64,000 nucleotides of DNA from Diphasiastrum complanatum (lineage: Eukaryota; Streptophyta; Lycopodiopsida; Lycopodiales; Lycopodiaceae): NCBI GenBank assembly GCA_029204225.1, contig CM055115.1, positions 10,402,726-10,466,725 of the forward strand, read 5' to 3'. Positions 23,601-35,911 of this stretch are shown here, one piece after another (within the stretch, counting starts at the first letter, position 1; the number at the start of each line of letters is the position of its first letter). A model generated the notes under the pieces. The model ran no database searches and was not told where the DNA came from. It was given only the letters and a program-made list of their open reading frames with translations. The position numbers and the translations under genes are program-made.

Positions 23601-24865
23601 AGAAACATGATGATACTTCTGTGAGTCAACGCGCGTTCAAAGGATCCTCACGTTGTCAACTAGGATTTATCTCCCTATCCCGTCCGTCAGTGATCATGAT
23701 CTGCATCAATCGCTCAGTATGCAGCCTCCACAAATCTTTATCAAAGTAGTTAATGCAAGAACGCTGGTCAATCAGAATTTGGAGCTCTGAGACTCTGCCC
23801 ATATCAGCTCTTGAGCAGGAATAGACACTCTGCCCATATCAGCTCTTGAGCAGGAATAGACTTAACCAGTAATCCATCGTTCTCATAATCAAAGTACCAT
23901 TCCCCTGAAGCTCTTACGTACTTGGGTGATCAATACTCTCGGAAACAGGATATTCAACAGTACTGATGTTACTCAGAGTAAATGAGATGCCTTCAGCTAC
24001 ATATCTCTCCTTGAACACATTGAAATCTACCACACACTCCATCTTTGATATGTGTTGGCTCTACGACAGTGATTTTGACAGATCAACTCAAGAAATTCTC
24101 AAACACAACGATCAGTTCCACGATCCTTTCGGCTCTCATGAAAGGAAAGTTGGTCACCATCACCCTCAACAAATTACGTAAAGAAGGAATATCACCATCG
24201 CACCTATGCAATGCTACGCGATAAAACAAGCATGAAACCATAATGATATGAAAAAACAGAGCTAGTTCTCGATCTGGTTCTGTTTGCGTGAGGCTGGCCA
24301 TGCATGTATATCTGTCAATGGATGACGGGCCAACCTTTCGATTTTTCATTTCATCCTACCCTTTGACCATTCAACATCTCATTTTCAAGGGTTCATTTAG
24401 ACTTTTTGGCTTTGTGCCATGTGGACTCTTAAATGGCATCGAAGAGTGTGGATAGGGCCACATGGGCACCCATGACCAAAGTACATGGCCCATGAGGGTC
24501 AATGTTCTCATCTAACAGAAATGTCCAATTTGTCAACATGAGTCAAGGTCTTATGCCTGGTATTTCACATTTTGTCGGCATCCTCTTAAATTCAGACGGT
24601 CTTTGGCATTTTTCTGGTCCTTCTTGATAATTGATCTTTGGGTGGCCCTTATGCGTTTAGGTACTTCCTTAAGTATGAAGGTTTTGCCCATTTTGGTCCC
24701 GTGGCCCATTGTCCTAGTGTGATATTTGATACATGAAGTGACCAATTTTCTGGTGATGGTATTTCTCATTCGGCTTTTAATTGACGTTTTTGGTCCAAAA
24801 AGATCGGTTGGAGAAAAATGTTGGTCTTTCTCTAAAATTCTTGACATTTTCCAAATATCCAGGTC
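20675..24865. mobile_element. Giant LTR, copy C (end lost)
   Basis: Begins TGTTACAGCATTTCCC and runs collinear with copy B to 24865, where it switches inside AATATCCAGGTC to an inverted copy of its own first part. It lacks the last roughly 450 bp and the GGCTAACA terminus. It carries a private 35-bp tandem duplication at 23792-23861. Confidence 0.8.
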
Positions 24866-26243
24866 TTCATAAAGTTAGATTATGGCATCATAAAAGAACT
24901 CGTAGACATTGTATTGTTATGTCTCAAGAGAAAGTTAAATGCTGGATAGTTGTGATTTGAGGTGATGATAGTTTTAGGCTCTAGCAGGATTGCTAGTTTT
25001 CTCAGAATGATTGCTTTTTGTCTGAATGCATGGACAAAGCCTTTAAGGAATGTTTCTTTAGTGAATGTGATGAATAAATTAAGCAAGTCATCCTCGTCTC
25101 CTTGGAACACAGGAGTGACGTTAAGCTCACTGTGGTTGGAACACAGTACATGAGTTAAGAACAAACCTATTGTCGGTCTTCATCTAGAACCATTACCACT
25201 GCTAGATTATGGTAGGACTAGGGATGTCTATATTTTGATCCTCTTCTAGAAAGCCCACACATGCATAGAGGTTTATGTGAATGATTATTGATTGAGGAGT
25301 GTTAGTTATATTGAGAGCTTGACATGTTAGAGAAGCAGTCAACTAGTATATGGCCTACACCTCAAACCCAAGGAGGTATTGCCCCGTAGTCAGAATAATT
25401 GGATGTACTTCACTAGAACTGATATCATAAGACACCCCCTTTGGAATTGTAAAGGCTGGGGATTTAGACATTGAAGTTGATATTGAGTGATTTAGAGTCA
25501 AAACATTCGTGTACATCAGAATGAACGACTCATGGGTCTTGGTAGCAACATGATCCATAGAACTTCAAAGTGCTATTAGGACGAGATCTAGGCCTGGATT
25601 GTTATGATTGGATTAGGATTGCGAGAGCTACCTCTACCAGGTGACTTCTGCCAGTTGAGTAGAAATGGAAGGGTTTATCATTATTTCTATTCCAAGTATT
25701 TTCGTAGACATCTCCTAGTTGGAGATAGACTGTTTAGAGTTAGACATAATGCCGACTTTAGTTCCCTTGTAGTGTATGAGTTGAGTGAAGATTCTACGTG
25801 GAAAGAGTTAGGAGGATCCTTTACCCAATATACTGAATTGCATCTAGGGCTTCCCGATCCATTGCTAGAGTATGTGTTAGAGAACTTAAATGATATCATC
25901 AAGGATTCTGGAAGAGATCCTCATGGAGAATATGAGGAGGAGGTAGCTCTGGAACTTCGCAAGCGAGCAAGATATCATTATTGCAGGTCGTGAGTTTCAA
26001 GAAGACTGAGGAAGTGAATATAACCCTTTATAGGCTATGTCTCTAGAGGCATGGAAAACCTCTATTAGCTATAGAGGTACGGCTTGGTCGATAGAACATG
26101 TCAGGGATCCCCTAGTTAGCTTTGTGTTTGAGACATGTACGACCATTCTCGTAATAACACGACACTGAACACATAGTGGTTCTATATCCTATTATGTTAT
26201 TTTCCCCTTAGCTTTGATCCCCTCACTGGGAAATGCCATAACA
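24866..26243. repeat. Inverted partial LTR (copy C')
   Basis: Reverse complement of the first about 1.75 kb of the LTR, ending in CATAACA at 26243. About 370 bp are missing internally near 25195 (ACCATTACCACTGCTAG junction). With copy C it forms a long inverted repeat with about 2.4 kb between the arms. Confidence 0.8.
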
Positions 26244-26386
26244 GTCTCTTTGGTCTTAGATTTCTTTCTGAGTTTCAAGGAAAAGGGCGTCTTGCAAAAT
26301 TTCAGATATCTTTTTATATTAATAAAAACTCGAAATTGAAGGAGCTTTGCTTTTTCGAAAGCAATGTGTCGAGAATTGCCTCCCTA

Positions 26387-27182
26387 TATAACGATCGCCA
26401 AGTGAAGATCTTCAAGAATCCTGTCACATGCAAACCAACAGGACACATGTGGAGCATAAACCACCCAACCAACATGAAGAGGCTAGCAAATACCCTAACC
26501 ACTTCACCCGGGCCCAAGCCACAGTGAATGAATACAAGAGAGGAAAGGAAACTGGCTCAAGAATCTGAAATTCCAATAGGGAGATGGGCGAGCTTCCATG
26601 GTATGTATTCTCTCCAAGAGGAGAGAATATTCCCTTTAGGATCCCCATGCAACCCATATTAAGCTATTGATCTCCTACTCTTGCATTATAGCATTCAAAC
26701 ACCATGCAAGTGCTCCTTGTCAGAGAAATGGACTTAGTAGGCGAACACAAGAACATAATAATTTAAGAGCTTCTAATGTGCGGTTGTAGCGTAAGTGATG
26801 AGTAGACAACCAGACAAATCAATTAGATACTCAGATAGAACATGGAATCACTGCTATAATGATCGCCAAGTGAAGTTCTTCAAGAATCCAATCACATGCA
26901 AACCAAAAGGACACCTGTGGAGCATGAACCACCCATCCAATATGGACAGGCTAGTCAATACCCTAACCAATCGACCTCCAAGCCATAGTGAAGAACACAA
27001 GAGAGGAGAGGAGAAACTAGTTCAAGAAAGTGAATTCACGATAGGGAGATGGGCGAGTTTCGATAGGATATATTTCTCCAAGAGCGAGAGAATATTCCTC
27101 CTAGGATCCCCATGCAACCTGTATTGAGCTATTGACCTCCTATTCTTGCATTAAAGCAGTCATTCACCATGCATGTGCTCCT
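26387..27182. repeat. Two direct copies of a roughly 330-bp unknown repeat
   Basis: 26387-26715 and 26855-27182 share an extended similar sequence (GATCGCCAAGTGAAG near the start, CACCATGCA near the end) with moderate divergence. Between them 26733-26835 matches the copia M1 LTR at 7420-7520. The ORFs read through them are broken differently. I do not recognise a protein. Confidence 0.6.
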
Positions 27183-27370
27183 ATGTCCAATTATAGGTCT
27201 GGGCCCTCATATGATTATTGATTACTTGATACGACCACGTCCGAAATGATGTAGCATAACTAATAATCACATACAACTGGAGTGACCGGCTATCCACGTC
27301 AGGAGTTATTTCGATTCCCTTGTACAGGACATAAACATAACATTCGTTCCCCCTTGAACCACTTCTATCT

Positions 27371-27735
27371 CTAGAAGTGAAACCTACGGAAATTCTTCTT
27401 TATGCTTTTGACCCACTCCCACGAATCATCATCCTCAGTCCATCCCTTCCACCTAATCAAGCACTCAGAGATAGAACAATTTCTCAATTGTTTATCTCCG
27501 GTTCTGAGTACTTTTTCAGGTTCCAAAGGAACACTAAGCGATAAGTCCTCCAAATGGGTAAGGTCTTCCTTTGAACCAACTATGTCACTTTCATGTAAAC
27601 TTAATTTTAGGCGGCTTACATGAAACACAGGGTGAGCTGTAGTCTTGTTCTGAAGATCTAGTTCGTCAGCTAAGGAACCAATTTTCTTTATAATTTGAAA
27701 TGGTTCACAATATCTATATGTTTGCTCTTTCTATG
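27371..27735 (-). pseudogene. Chromovirus integrase C-terminus with chromodomain
   Basis: About 120 codons on the - strand: a QTYRYCEPFQIIKKIG segment, the conserved HPVFHVSRLK motif, and then a chromodomain-like end CLIRWKGWTEDDDSWEW. These are the last part of a chromodomain-bearing Ty3/gypsy integrase. Nothing else of that element remains here, so it is a fossil fragment from a third gypsy lineage in the window. Confidence 0.75.
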
Positions 27736-28293
27736 AAAAAGTCCATTTTTGCAATGAAAATATCCAGTCCATGCACGAATAGACTATTGGTGTGAATCAA
27801 ATGTGAACTAGCCTTAAAAAAAATTTATGGTTTATTTGAAATCCCAATTTTGGTTCCCACTAAAGAAACTCACTTTTTATATGAATATATAATACCCAGG
27901 TATGTTGCAAAGGCATTCTTGGAAATCAGAGAAAAATCATGAGTCACGTAGGCATTTACAACATCTAATTTCAGAGAGTTCAAAGCAAGAAATTGAGGTC
28001 AAATATGGCTAGAACTTGCAAGTTGAGGAGAAACAAATACTAGTCAAGACAAAATCTGCAACAATGACATAAAACATTAAGAAGGTAAAGGGATTGGGAA
28101 TGGATTGTGGGCCAAAATTGAGAGCCATGTCTATTTAGCCCACTATTGCTGAAAAACATACCACTGATGTTGATGAACTGTTTACTTGTTCTACATTTGT
28201 TTGTGTGGAAACATGCTCCCTAGTGGATATCAACAAATGCTACCCGATATTTTTGCACTCAAAGTCCAACTAAAATGTGGATTTCAATGCAAC
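27736..28293. other. No recognisable feature
   Basis: AT-rich sequence without convincing frames or repeats shared with the rest of the window. Confidence 0.5.
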
Positions 28294-28395
28294 TTCCCAT
28301 GTTTGAGTATTGTTGTTGTACGGCTATTGTAGACAAGTTCTTCTATGTGTAGTAGATGCACGATTTCTACATTGTTAATGAAGCTAGACGTGCTT
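28294..28395. repeat. Dispersed 100-bp repeat, copy 1
   Basis: Contains TTGTAGACAAGTTCTTC and ACATTGTTAATGAAGCTAG. It matches 35912-36030, where an 18-bp insert is present. It sits at the edge of the copia fragment here and of a gene-X-associated region there. Confidence 0.6.
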
Positions 28396-28399
28396 CCCA

Positions 28400-29690
28400 A
28401 TTAAGCCAAACATCAAAGGGCATAAATGGATCTTTGTGAGATCGTGGATCTTCCAAAGAGAAAGAGACCCATTTGGCAACAAATCAGTATATAGGATGAA
28501 GTACAATACCGATGGAACCATTGCAAAACACAAGGCAAGGCTTGTAGTGAAAGGCTATGCCATAGAGTAAGGGCATTAATTATGAGAAGACCTTCGCTTG
28601 TGTGGCTAAGTGGAACACACACTTTGCATGGTGATTGCTTTGGCGACATTGTTTGGGTGGAGTCAACATCAAATGGATGTAAAGTTCACTTTTTTTGAAT
28701 GGTAAGCTTTAAGAAGAAGTGTACATGGAGCAACTTAGTGGGTTTGTGATACAAGGCATAGCAGATTGAAGAAGGCCTTGCATGGATTGTGACAAGCTTG
28801 GTATAGCCACTTTGATAAGTATCTCTTGTCTAGAAGTTTGATACACACTTTTTCAAATTTCAACCTTTACTACTTTGCTGGCGAATCTAGCATCACACTG
28901 ATTGTGTTTTATGTAGATGATCTCATAATCACAGACAATGATGATGATTTGATTAGTGCTATAAAAAAGGACCTATCCTCCAACTTTGATATGATTGACC
29001 TTGGTTTGATGCACTATTGTTTTTTTTTTAGTGAAAATTTGGCAAAGACGTGCTGGGATTACACTCATGCAAATGAATTATGTGAATAAAATTATGAAAC
29101 ATTCCAAGATGTGCAATAGTAAGCCAATGTCTCCACCTGTGGAGGTTGGTAAGAAACTTTCTAACCAGGTTGAGAGTGCACTAGTTGATGCTACTTTGTT
29201 TCATCAATTAGGTGGTCCACTGATTTATCTCCCACCTACTCATCCTGATATAAGCTATGATGTAAGTGTTCTGAGTCAATTCATGGCTACGCCTAGGGAG
29301 ACTCATTGGAAAGCGGCAAAGAGAATTCTTCATTACATTAAAAGGACACTAACCCATGGATTGCTATATGGGAGACAACATGCTTTACCAATTTTGCAAG
29401 GCTTCATAGATTCTGATTGGGCAGGCTGTGTAGATGACAGAAGATCCACTGCATGTTATGCTTCTCGTATTGGTGATGGTGTGTTTTCTTGGTCTAGTAA
29501 GAAGCATGATACAATTGCTCTTTTCAGCATAGAAGCAAAGTACAAAGCTCTATGTTCAGCTATGTAGGAGACAATATGGTTAAGAAGAATGATGGAAGAC
29601 ATAGGCATCCTACAAAGTAAGCCTACATTGATCAAGTGTGATGGCCAGAGCACTACTTTTTGGGGTATGGGATCCCTTCAATAGTGTCTA
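28400..29690 (+). pseudogene. Ty1/copia reverse transcriptase/RNase H remnant
   Basis: Decayed copia pol. Early frames show NTDGTIAKHKARLV, then the catalytic block ITLIVFYVDDLIIT (YVDD near 28911). RNase H follows in another frame at 29031-29567: DISYDVSVLSQFMA, HWKAAKRILHYIK, the FIDSDWAGC catalytic region and SIEAKYKAL. Several stops and shifts interrupt it. Gag and integrase are absent. Confidence 0.75.
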
Positions 29691-29926
29691 TATTTGCCAA
29701 TTTCATGTTGACTACCTATCACATTTGATAATTTACTACATCAGATGAAGAAGTTTTGTGCAAGGTTTGTCTTTTGAAGAAAAATGCATTTCTTGGTAAA
29801 ATGATTTTAGTTTCCAGCATCAATTTTTCATTGTAAAAAGGGATGGCAAGACATTGCTATTTGCTCTTCTTGCTAGCTTCCAAAGACCAGGTTGTTATTT
29901 CTTTTGTTTATTCCAGAACATATTAT

Positions 29927-30687
29927 TGTTGGAGCTTTGCCAAATCGTTTGGAGGTGCATTATGTAGTCGCAATGTCGCAAGCAAAATAATCCCCTAAAG
30001 ATAATTAGTGCATTCATATACCGTAGTCCATTGCAATAGTACAGAACAACCAATTAATAGAACATCGCTATTATTGAACCCAGAACTAACCATCACAAGA
30101 ATATGTAGATACAAGGAATAACACTGCTCAATTGCATTCCATAGTCCAGTGCAAAACACCTAAAGTTATAGGCTGACTAGCAAACATAGTCAACATTTTC
30201 AAACACCCAAAATTACAGACTGAACAGCAAACAGAGTCAACATTGCCACTGCTAAGAGGGCTTAGACAAGAAAATTCATCTTGTTGCTTGCAGTACAATA
30301 TAGAATCTGGAGTATTGAAAATTCAAAATGCTCGGCTCTCACCCTTAGTCTTTTGAACACTACTGCCTAAACAAAAATCCAAAAGCCCCCAATCTGGCTC
30401 CAAATGTCCTATTTATACTTTTGTGAGGATACTGCAATCCAGTATTGAAACCCTTTGTAATGACCACAAGTGGTCAGTTCAGCTTCGCATAGAGACCGCA
30501 TGGAAACCACAATTGATGACCTTGTGGTCACTTACGAACTATTCGGGTTCCTCCCGAATATGACTAAACGTTAACTAACCTATCAACTTTAACTTCATAA
30601 ATGTCCTACCATGACGTCTCCTAACTTCCAGACCTTACAACATAATTACATCTTTGTGTAAATAAAACTTCAATTACATAACCAACA
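29927..30687 (-). mobile_element. Putative LTR (TGTTGG...CCAACA)
   Basis: 761 bp with matching inverted termini TGTTGG/CCAACA and a reverse TATA-like TATAAATAG near 30409-30418, suggesting - orientation. No 5-bp target duplication is visible. The - strand ORF at 30674-31138 ends just inside it, as retroelement polyproteins often do. Confidence 0.4.
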
Positions 30688-31138
30688 ATCCTACACTTAC
30701 ATTAACAGCCACATATTTACAATGTCCATTGTTATGGCCAAAAAGGCCTAACACATATTCCTCGGCGGGAAAAACCGAGTCCATCTCCCAGCTTTTTTCC
30801 TGTCGCTTCCTATTTTTGACGTCTTTGCTATTGTGTTCACTCTCACTTTCACTTGATGTATGCATTCCTAAACAATGAGTCCTAGATTCACCTCTGCCCT
30901 GTGCATCGATTGTAATTGGTTTGTATCTCGCCATCATAGGTGGTGATGTCCAATCCCTTGTTTTTGGTGAGGGGGTGGTCATTCCATACCGCAATGGCTT
31001 AAGTAAGCGATTCTGATAATCATCTATGATGTCTGATACCAATCGTGGTGTTTGCTTCATCAACATTAGTTTGTTCAGCCATTCAATGGTGATTGGTGTG
31101 TACTCACTGCTGAAAATTCTCCTCCCAACAACAATATA
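30674..31138 (-). CDS. Unknown ORF ending in a putative LTR
   Basis: About 155 codons open from the junction with LTR fragment D to TAA at 30674-30676. The visible Met at 31066 is internal; residues upstream (GYIVVGRRIF, PITIEWLNKL) look coding too. The middle is basic and Ser/Glu-rich (SESESEHNSK). The stop lies about 12 bases inside the putative LTR. It may be the 3' end of a retroelement protein cut by LTR fragment D. I do not recognise a family. Confidence 0.35.
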   Translation of the reverse strand, partial: YIVVGRRIFSSEYTPITIEWLNKLMLMKQTPRLVSDIIDDYQNRLLKPLRYGMTTPSPKTRDWTSPPMMARYKPITIDAQGRGESRTHCLGMHTSSESESEHNSKDVKNRKRQEKSWEMDSVFPAEEYVLGLFGHNNGHCKYVAVNVSVGLLVM

Positions 31139-31145
31139 TCCTTCA

Positions 31146-32287
31146 GAGCAGGAGTAGACTTAACCAGTAATCTATCGTTCTCATAATCAAAGTACCATTC
31201 CCCTGAAGCTCTTACGTACTTGGGCGATCAATACTCTCGGAAACAAGATATTCAACAGTACTGACGTTACTCAAAGTAAATGAGATGCCTTCAGCTACAT
31301 ATCTCTCCATGAACACATTGAAATCTACCACACTCTCCATCTTTGATATGTGTTGGCTCTACGACAGTGATTTTGACAGATCAACTCAAGAAATTCTCGA
31401 ACACAACGAGCAGTTCCACGATCCTTTCGGCTCTCATGAAAGGAAAGTTGGTCACCATCACCCTCAACAAATTACGTAGAGAAGGAATATCACCATCACA
31501 ACTCTGCATGGCTACGCGATAAAACAAATATGAAAGCATAATGACATAAGAAAACATAGCTAGTTCTCGATCTGGTTCTGTTTGCGTGAGGCTGGCCATG
31601 CATGTATGTCCAACCTTTCGATTTTTCATTTCATCCTACCCTTTGACCATTCAACATCTCATTTTCAAGGGTTCATTTAAACTTTTTGGCTTTGTGCCAT
31701 GTGGACTCTTAAATGGCATCAAAGATTGTGGATAGGGCCACATGGGCACCCCTGACCAAAGTACATGGCCCATGAGGGTCAATGTTGTCATCTAACATAA
31801 ATGTCCATTTTGTTAACATGAGTGAAGATCTTATGCCCGGTATTTCACATTTTGTCGGCATCCTCTTAAATTCAGACGGTCTTTGACATTTTTCTGGTCC
31901 TTCTTGATAATTGATCTTTGGGTGGCGCTTATGCATTTAGGTACTTCCTTAAGTATGAAGGTTTTGCCCATTTTGGTCCCGTGGCCCATTGTCCTAGTGT
32001 GATATTTGATACATGAAGTGACCAAGTTTTTGATGATGGTATTTATCATTCGGCTTTTAATTGAAATTTTTGGTCCGAAAAGATCGGTTGGAGAAGAATG
32101 TTGGTCTTTGTCCAAAATTCTTGACATTTTCCAAATATCCAAGTGCTCAAAAATAATGGCAAGTCTTTGATTTCCACATAGGCTGGATGAAAGGAGAACC
32201 TGAAAAAAGTTTCAAACATCATATTATATTAATATAAAATTCGGTTGCATTGGCAATCCACCGAAAATTCGGTAAGATCGTGGATCA
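31146..32287. mobile_element. Giant LTR internal fragment (copy D)
   Basis: Collinear with LTR positions 42743-43790; lacks both termini. It is closest to copy C in the shared GATACATGAAGTGACCAA stretch. Confidence 0.8.
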
Positions 32288-32430
32288 TGGAATGCAGTAA
32301 TTCATAGCATGCATTAATCTTCTGCTGTAGATATTATTTTTATTAACAATTTATACATTGAATTTGCTTGGGTTAAAGTGCCTACCACGTGGCTTAGATC
32401 AACCGTGTGATAAGCTGAAGAAGATGACGT

Positions 32431-32533
32431 ATGGCGCATATGGCCTTCCCTCACTCTTTTCTTTTTAAGCATATGGCGCATATAATTTGCGTGGCCTTCC
32501 CTCACTCTTTTCTTTTTAAGCAGCAGCAGCTGA
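32431..32533. repeat. Direct repeat upstream of the TPD1-like gene
   Basis: ATGGCGCATAT followed by GGCCTTCCCTCACTC and TTTTCTTTTTAAGCA occurs twice; the second has a 9-base insert. It lies in the presumed promoter/5' UTR of the next feature. Confidence 0.7.
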
Positions 32534-32579
32534 AGCCGCTCTTCGTTCTTTGGCCTTGACACTCAGTCCTTCCTGATAG

Positions 32580-33635
32580 TTGACGACGGTGAGCTTGTTC
32601 TTACATACTCTAATCCTCTCTTTGCATGATAGTAGAGTTTCATCTGTGCTGTCACAGTCGATGACCGAATCTATGGATCTTGCTTATACTGCCTCTCGAG
32701 CCGTTGATACTATGCCTGGTATGCGCTTTTCGTTTGCTACTACTATTTATATATTAAAATCTACGTGGTCATGCTTGTTGTTGGTATTTGTTTCACGATT
32801 CCTCTGAGCTGTTCATATTGAAATTTTTTAAGTTATGTATTGCTTCCGACTTTGAATTTAGCTTCGGCCTGATATACAGATTTTACTGCCTTAATAGTTG
32901 GAGCTCATTAACATGCCTGCTGCAGTTGGACATGGGAATAATTTTTGTGTCTGTTTTCATTGATAATGCCAACGTGGCGTAGTTGATAAGTTTGCTGCCA
33001 TCATCATATTGGTACCTTTATCTGTCATTTCCGAACTAGGTTCCTGGAATATTTCAACGAAGGTTTTGCAGGTATGAATATGCAAGCTCCGATAGGAAGC
33101 ATATTCAACTCAACTTCTGACGACGCGATACACAGCAAAGATGCAAACCGCTCGGCGCGTCATACATCAGGTAACCGCCTTATTCGATCCAAACCTCACA
33201 TAAATTCAACAGTCGCAAAGCATATCACGTGGGTGCTTGATATTCCCGATATAGTGATATATTTTGAGAGTGATCTCTAATCCATGCGTTTGAGTATAAG
33301 CTCCTCTTTACTGCAACCTACAGGTCACTACGTATGTTCGGGAAAAGATATTAGAATCTCTCAGCACTATTTAGGCTTTAGTGCAGATGGGATCCCTGAA
33401 TTTGCACTGGAGATAGTGAATACTTGCCGCTCAAAGAAGGCTATGCGGCCGTATAATGTTCATGTTTATTGCGGCCAATTCGCATCATACAATTCGCATC
33501 ATTTTCCGTCGCTGCAGTACCGACGATTGCCTCGTCTTAGATGGGAAACCTCTTCGACGATTTCGAATTATTCGTATTGTTTATGCAAACGAGTACATGT
33601 ATAGTATACGGCTGAAATCTGCGGACTTTGTCTAA
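32580..33635 (+). pseudogene. TPD1-like secreted ligand, three exons, broken
   Basis: The third exon (33324-33635) matches the TPD1 family: VCSGKDIRIS, then FALEIVNTC, VHVYCGQFAS, and in the next frame FRRCSTDDCLVLDGKPL and VYANEYMYS. TPD1 proteins are small Cys-rich secreted ligands of land plants (anther cell fate with EMS1 in angiosperms). Plausible phase-1 introns are 32719-33071 and 33171-33323, with GT/AG borders that keep the frame. Exon 1 reads a hydrophobic leader (VSLFLHTLILSL) that could be a signal peptide, but the codon where a start would sit is TTG after stops. Breaks: a +1 shift between the third and fourth conserved Cys near 33490, and no final Cys before the stop at 33633-33635. 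Probably a pseudogene. Confidence 0.65.
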
Positions 33636-33797
33636 ACGTGAAGCCGTAACTGGAGGAATGGTAAATCTAGCAACATCCGAAGCTCGTTTGCATAGAATTA
33701 CCTCATCTGAGTTTCAGAGTTGCGTAATCCGTATATTTGTGTACATATCTGAAAAGTTGGGACCGACTGCTTTTGCGGGGCGCTTTCAGATATATAT

Positions 33798-33905
33798 GTA
33801 TATACCTAAAAAGATCTGATATATACGGTCGCATGCGCAAGGCTTTAGATAGTATATACCTAAAAAGATCTGATATATACGGTCGCATGCGCAAGGCTTT
33901 AGATA
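33798..33905. repeat. 54-bp tandem repeat, two copies
   Basis: Units 33798-33851 and 33852-33905 are identical. Each contains GGTCGCATGCGC. It lies about 160 bp past the TPD1-like stop. An apparent - strand ORF here is only the repeat read twice. Confidence 0.9.
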
Positions 33906-35911
33906 GCTGAATGGAATCGATTTTCTGCATATGTTTGATTTATAAAAGGACATACTCATACTATTTCTTAGAATACAAGTTTAAAGTCACTTTCTAAAAT
34001 TATAAGGGTAGTGTGAACAAAAACTCATGGCTTTATTGCAGGAACATGACTTTATTCCATAATTCCAAGGCAATCTAGATTTAAAAATAGCTAGTTACTT
34101 TGTTATATCCAGCAGCCTTTGATACTCATGTTTTTCATTCAAGAAATTTGTGTCAATGCCTTTGTGTAACAAAATTACAATGATAAGAAATTTTAGACAT
34201 GGATATCTTGTTTACGCATCTAATGCTAGTGGACTAAGGGATGCATATATAACACATGTAGTATAATTTTAGCAAGTTCACAATTAAATTCTACCTTAAG
34301 TATGATATCTCAAATGATTTATTTCACATTGATGCATGGCAAACATCAAATTTATGTTGTTTGTATCAAACACAATATGACCGATACGCCTGGAGAAGTT
34401 AATGCAAATTGTGTTTTTTCTCAAAAGTTTGCATGGGCTAGTTAGATTTTTAACTTGGAATATCACCTTTCATCTTCCAAATATAAAGTTTTCTTTCTAG
34501 AATAAAGAATGGTATGAATCTGATTAAAAACTTGAGAACGGCTCCCTCCTCTTCAAGATCACAAAATTAGCGCAACATATATTTGTGTGTTAGCTCAAGT
34601 GAACCATGGTGAATGCCATAAGAGGTCAGAACGAGGGGTGATGTAGAGAAGAGATATATCCATAAGGCTGGAAGAACACCATGCATGAGAGAATTTACAA
34701 TTGTGCCAAACATAGAGTATGTGATTGCATAAGATGAAATGGCTATGAATACTCGTGATTATGTGAGAGAGATTAGTGATCTTATTTGAAGATTGTGAGG
34801 AGATTGATTACATTTAAAGCATTAGATCCAGTACAAATGCTTTTAAAGAGGTGTATTCTCGAATGAGAGATTTTTCTCATAAGATAATTCAATAAAAAAA
34901 AATTTAGCTATTAATCTACTTGTATCTAGGGTGACAAAAACACAATAGGAAATCCAACTAGATCAAGAAAGGAATGTCGTAACGTAATATCAATTACCTT
35001 GAGAATAAGAGCAAATAGTGCACACACAAACTAATACTTGAGCTAGAGAAAAGCTGTTGCAAATCAAATGCCCAGTATCACTTTGCATATTTCATTATCT
35101 TTTGGGAAAGAAGACTATAGGCATTGTCTCTTATAGCATCATCCAACTTCCCTCATCCTGAGGTTAAGCTCTATTGAGACATAGTTTATTAGGGACACAT
35201 GGTACTTCATAAGAATTTTTGGCAACAAAAGCATGGAGGAATCATTCCATTTACATTCTATTTGGTTTTTTATGTTCTAGTTACATCATGATATGTAAAA
35301 TTGATGTAAGAAACAGTGAAGCATCCAATGTGGACACTATTATGTATATCAATTATGAAAGCTATTATAAAACCATAGGAAGAAGGTCTTACTTAGGATG
35401 GAGATTATTCTAAATTTATATCAAAGTTGTGTGGTACAACTAGTTAAGGTGTGAATCAATATCTACTAGTATAGCTTAGTCAAGTTGATTTTACTTGAGA
35501 ATTTTGAGGCCAATATGCATTTTTATCTTAGAAATAGACTTTATAAAGTTAATAAGACCCAATAATAGTGGATTTACTATTTCAGACAACTTAGGCAAGT
35601 TGATAAGGTCGAATTTGGACCTACTCTAATTGGTTAGTAGAGATGCATTGAATCTAGTCATCTTAGATTTAGGGTTTGGAAGAGATCTAGAAACTTCCAT
35701 AAGTAGATAAGCTTGTGTAAGAGCATCCAAATAGGGCTAGAGGCTGTTACAAATAGGCATACAAGTATGGGAGAAACTCATTGACTCCCTCATTCTTCTC
35801 TCATTCATTCTTATGGAAGACATCTCTTTGGGTTCTACATCCATTTTTTGCATATTTGTGATGATATAGTGGATTCTTGTGTATAGAATGGCATTTTTCT
35901 TATGCGTATGA
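33906..35911. other. AT-rich stretch without a recognised feature
   Basis: About 2 kb of AT-rich sequence with short frames only. I see no repeat shared with the window except at its right edge. Confidence 0.5.

Noticed and set aside
32314-32562. A - strand Lys/Arg-rich ORF with repeated LKKKRVREGH
   Set aside because: It is the antisense of the direct repeat upstream of the TPD1-like gene.
33703-33930. A - strand ORF with an internal repeat
   Set aside because: It is only the 54-bp tandem repeat (multiple of three) read in frame.
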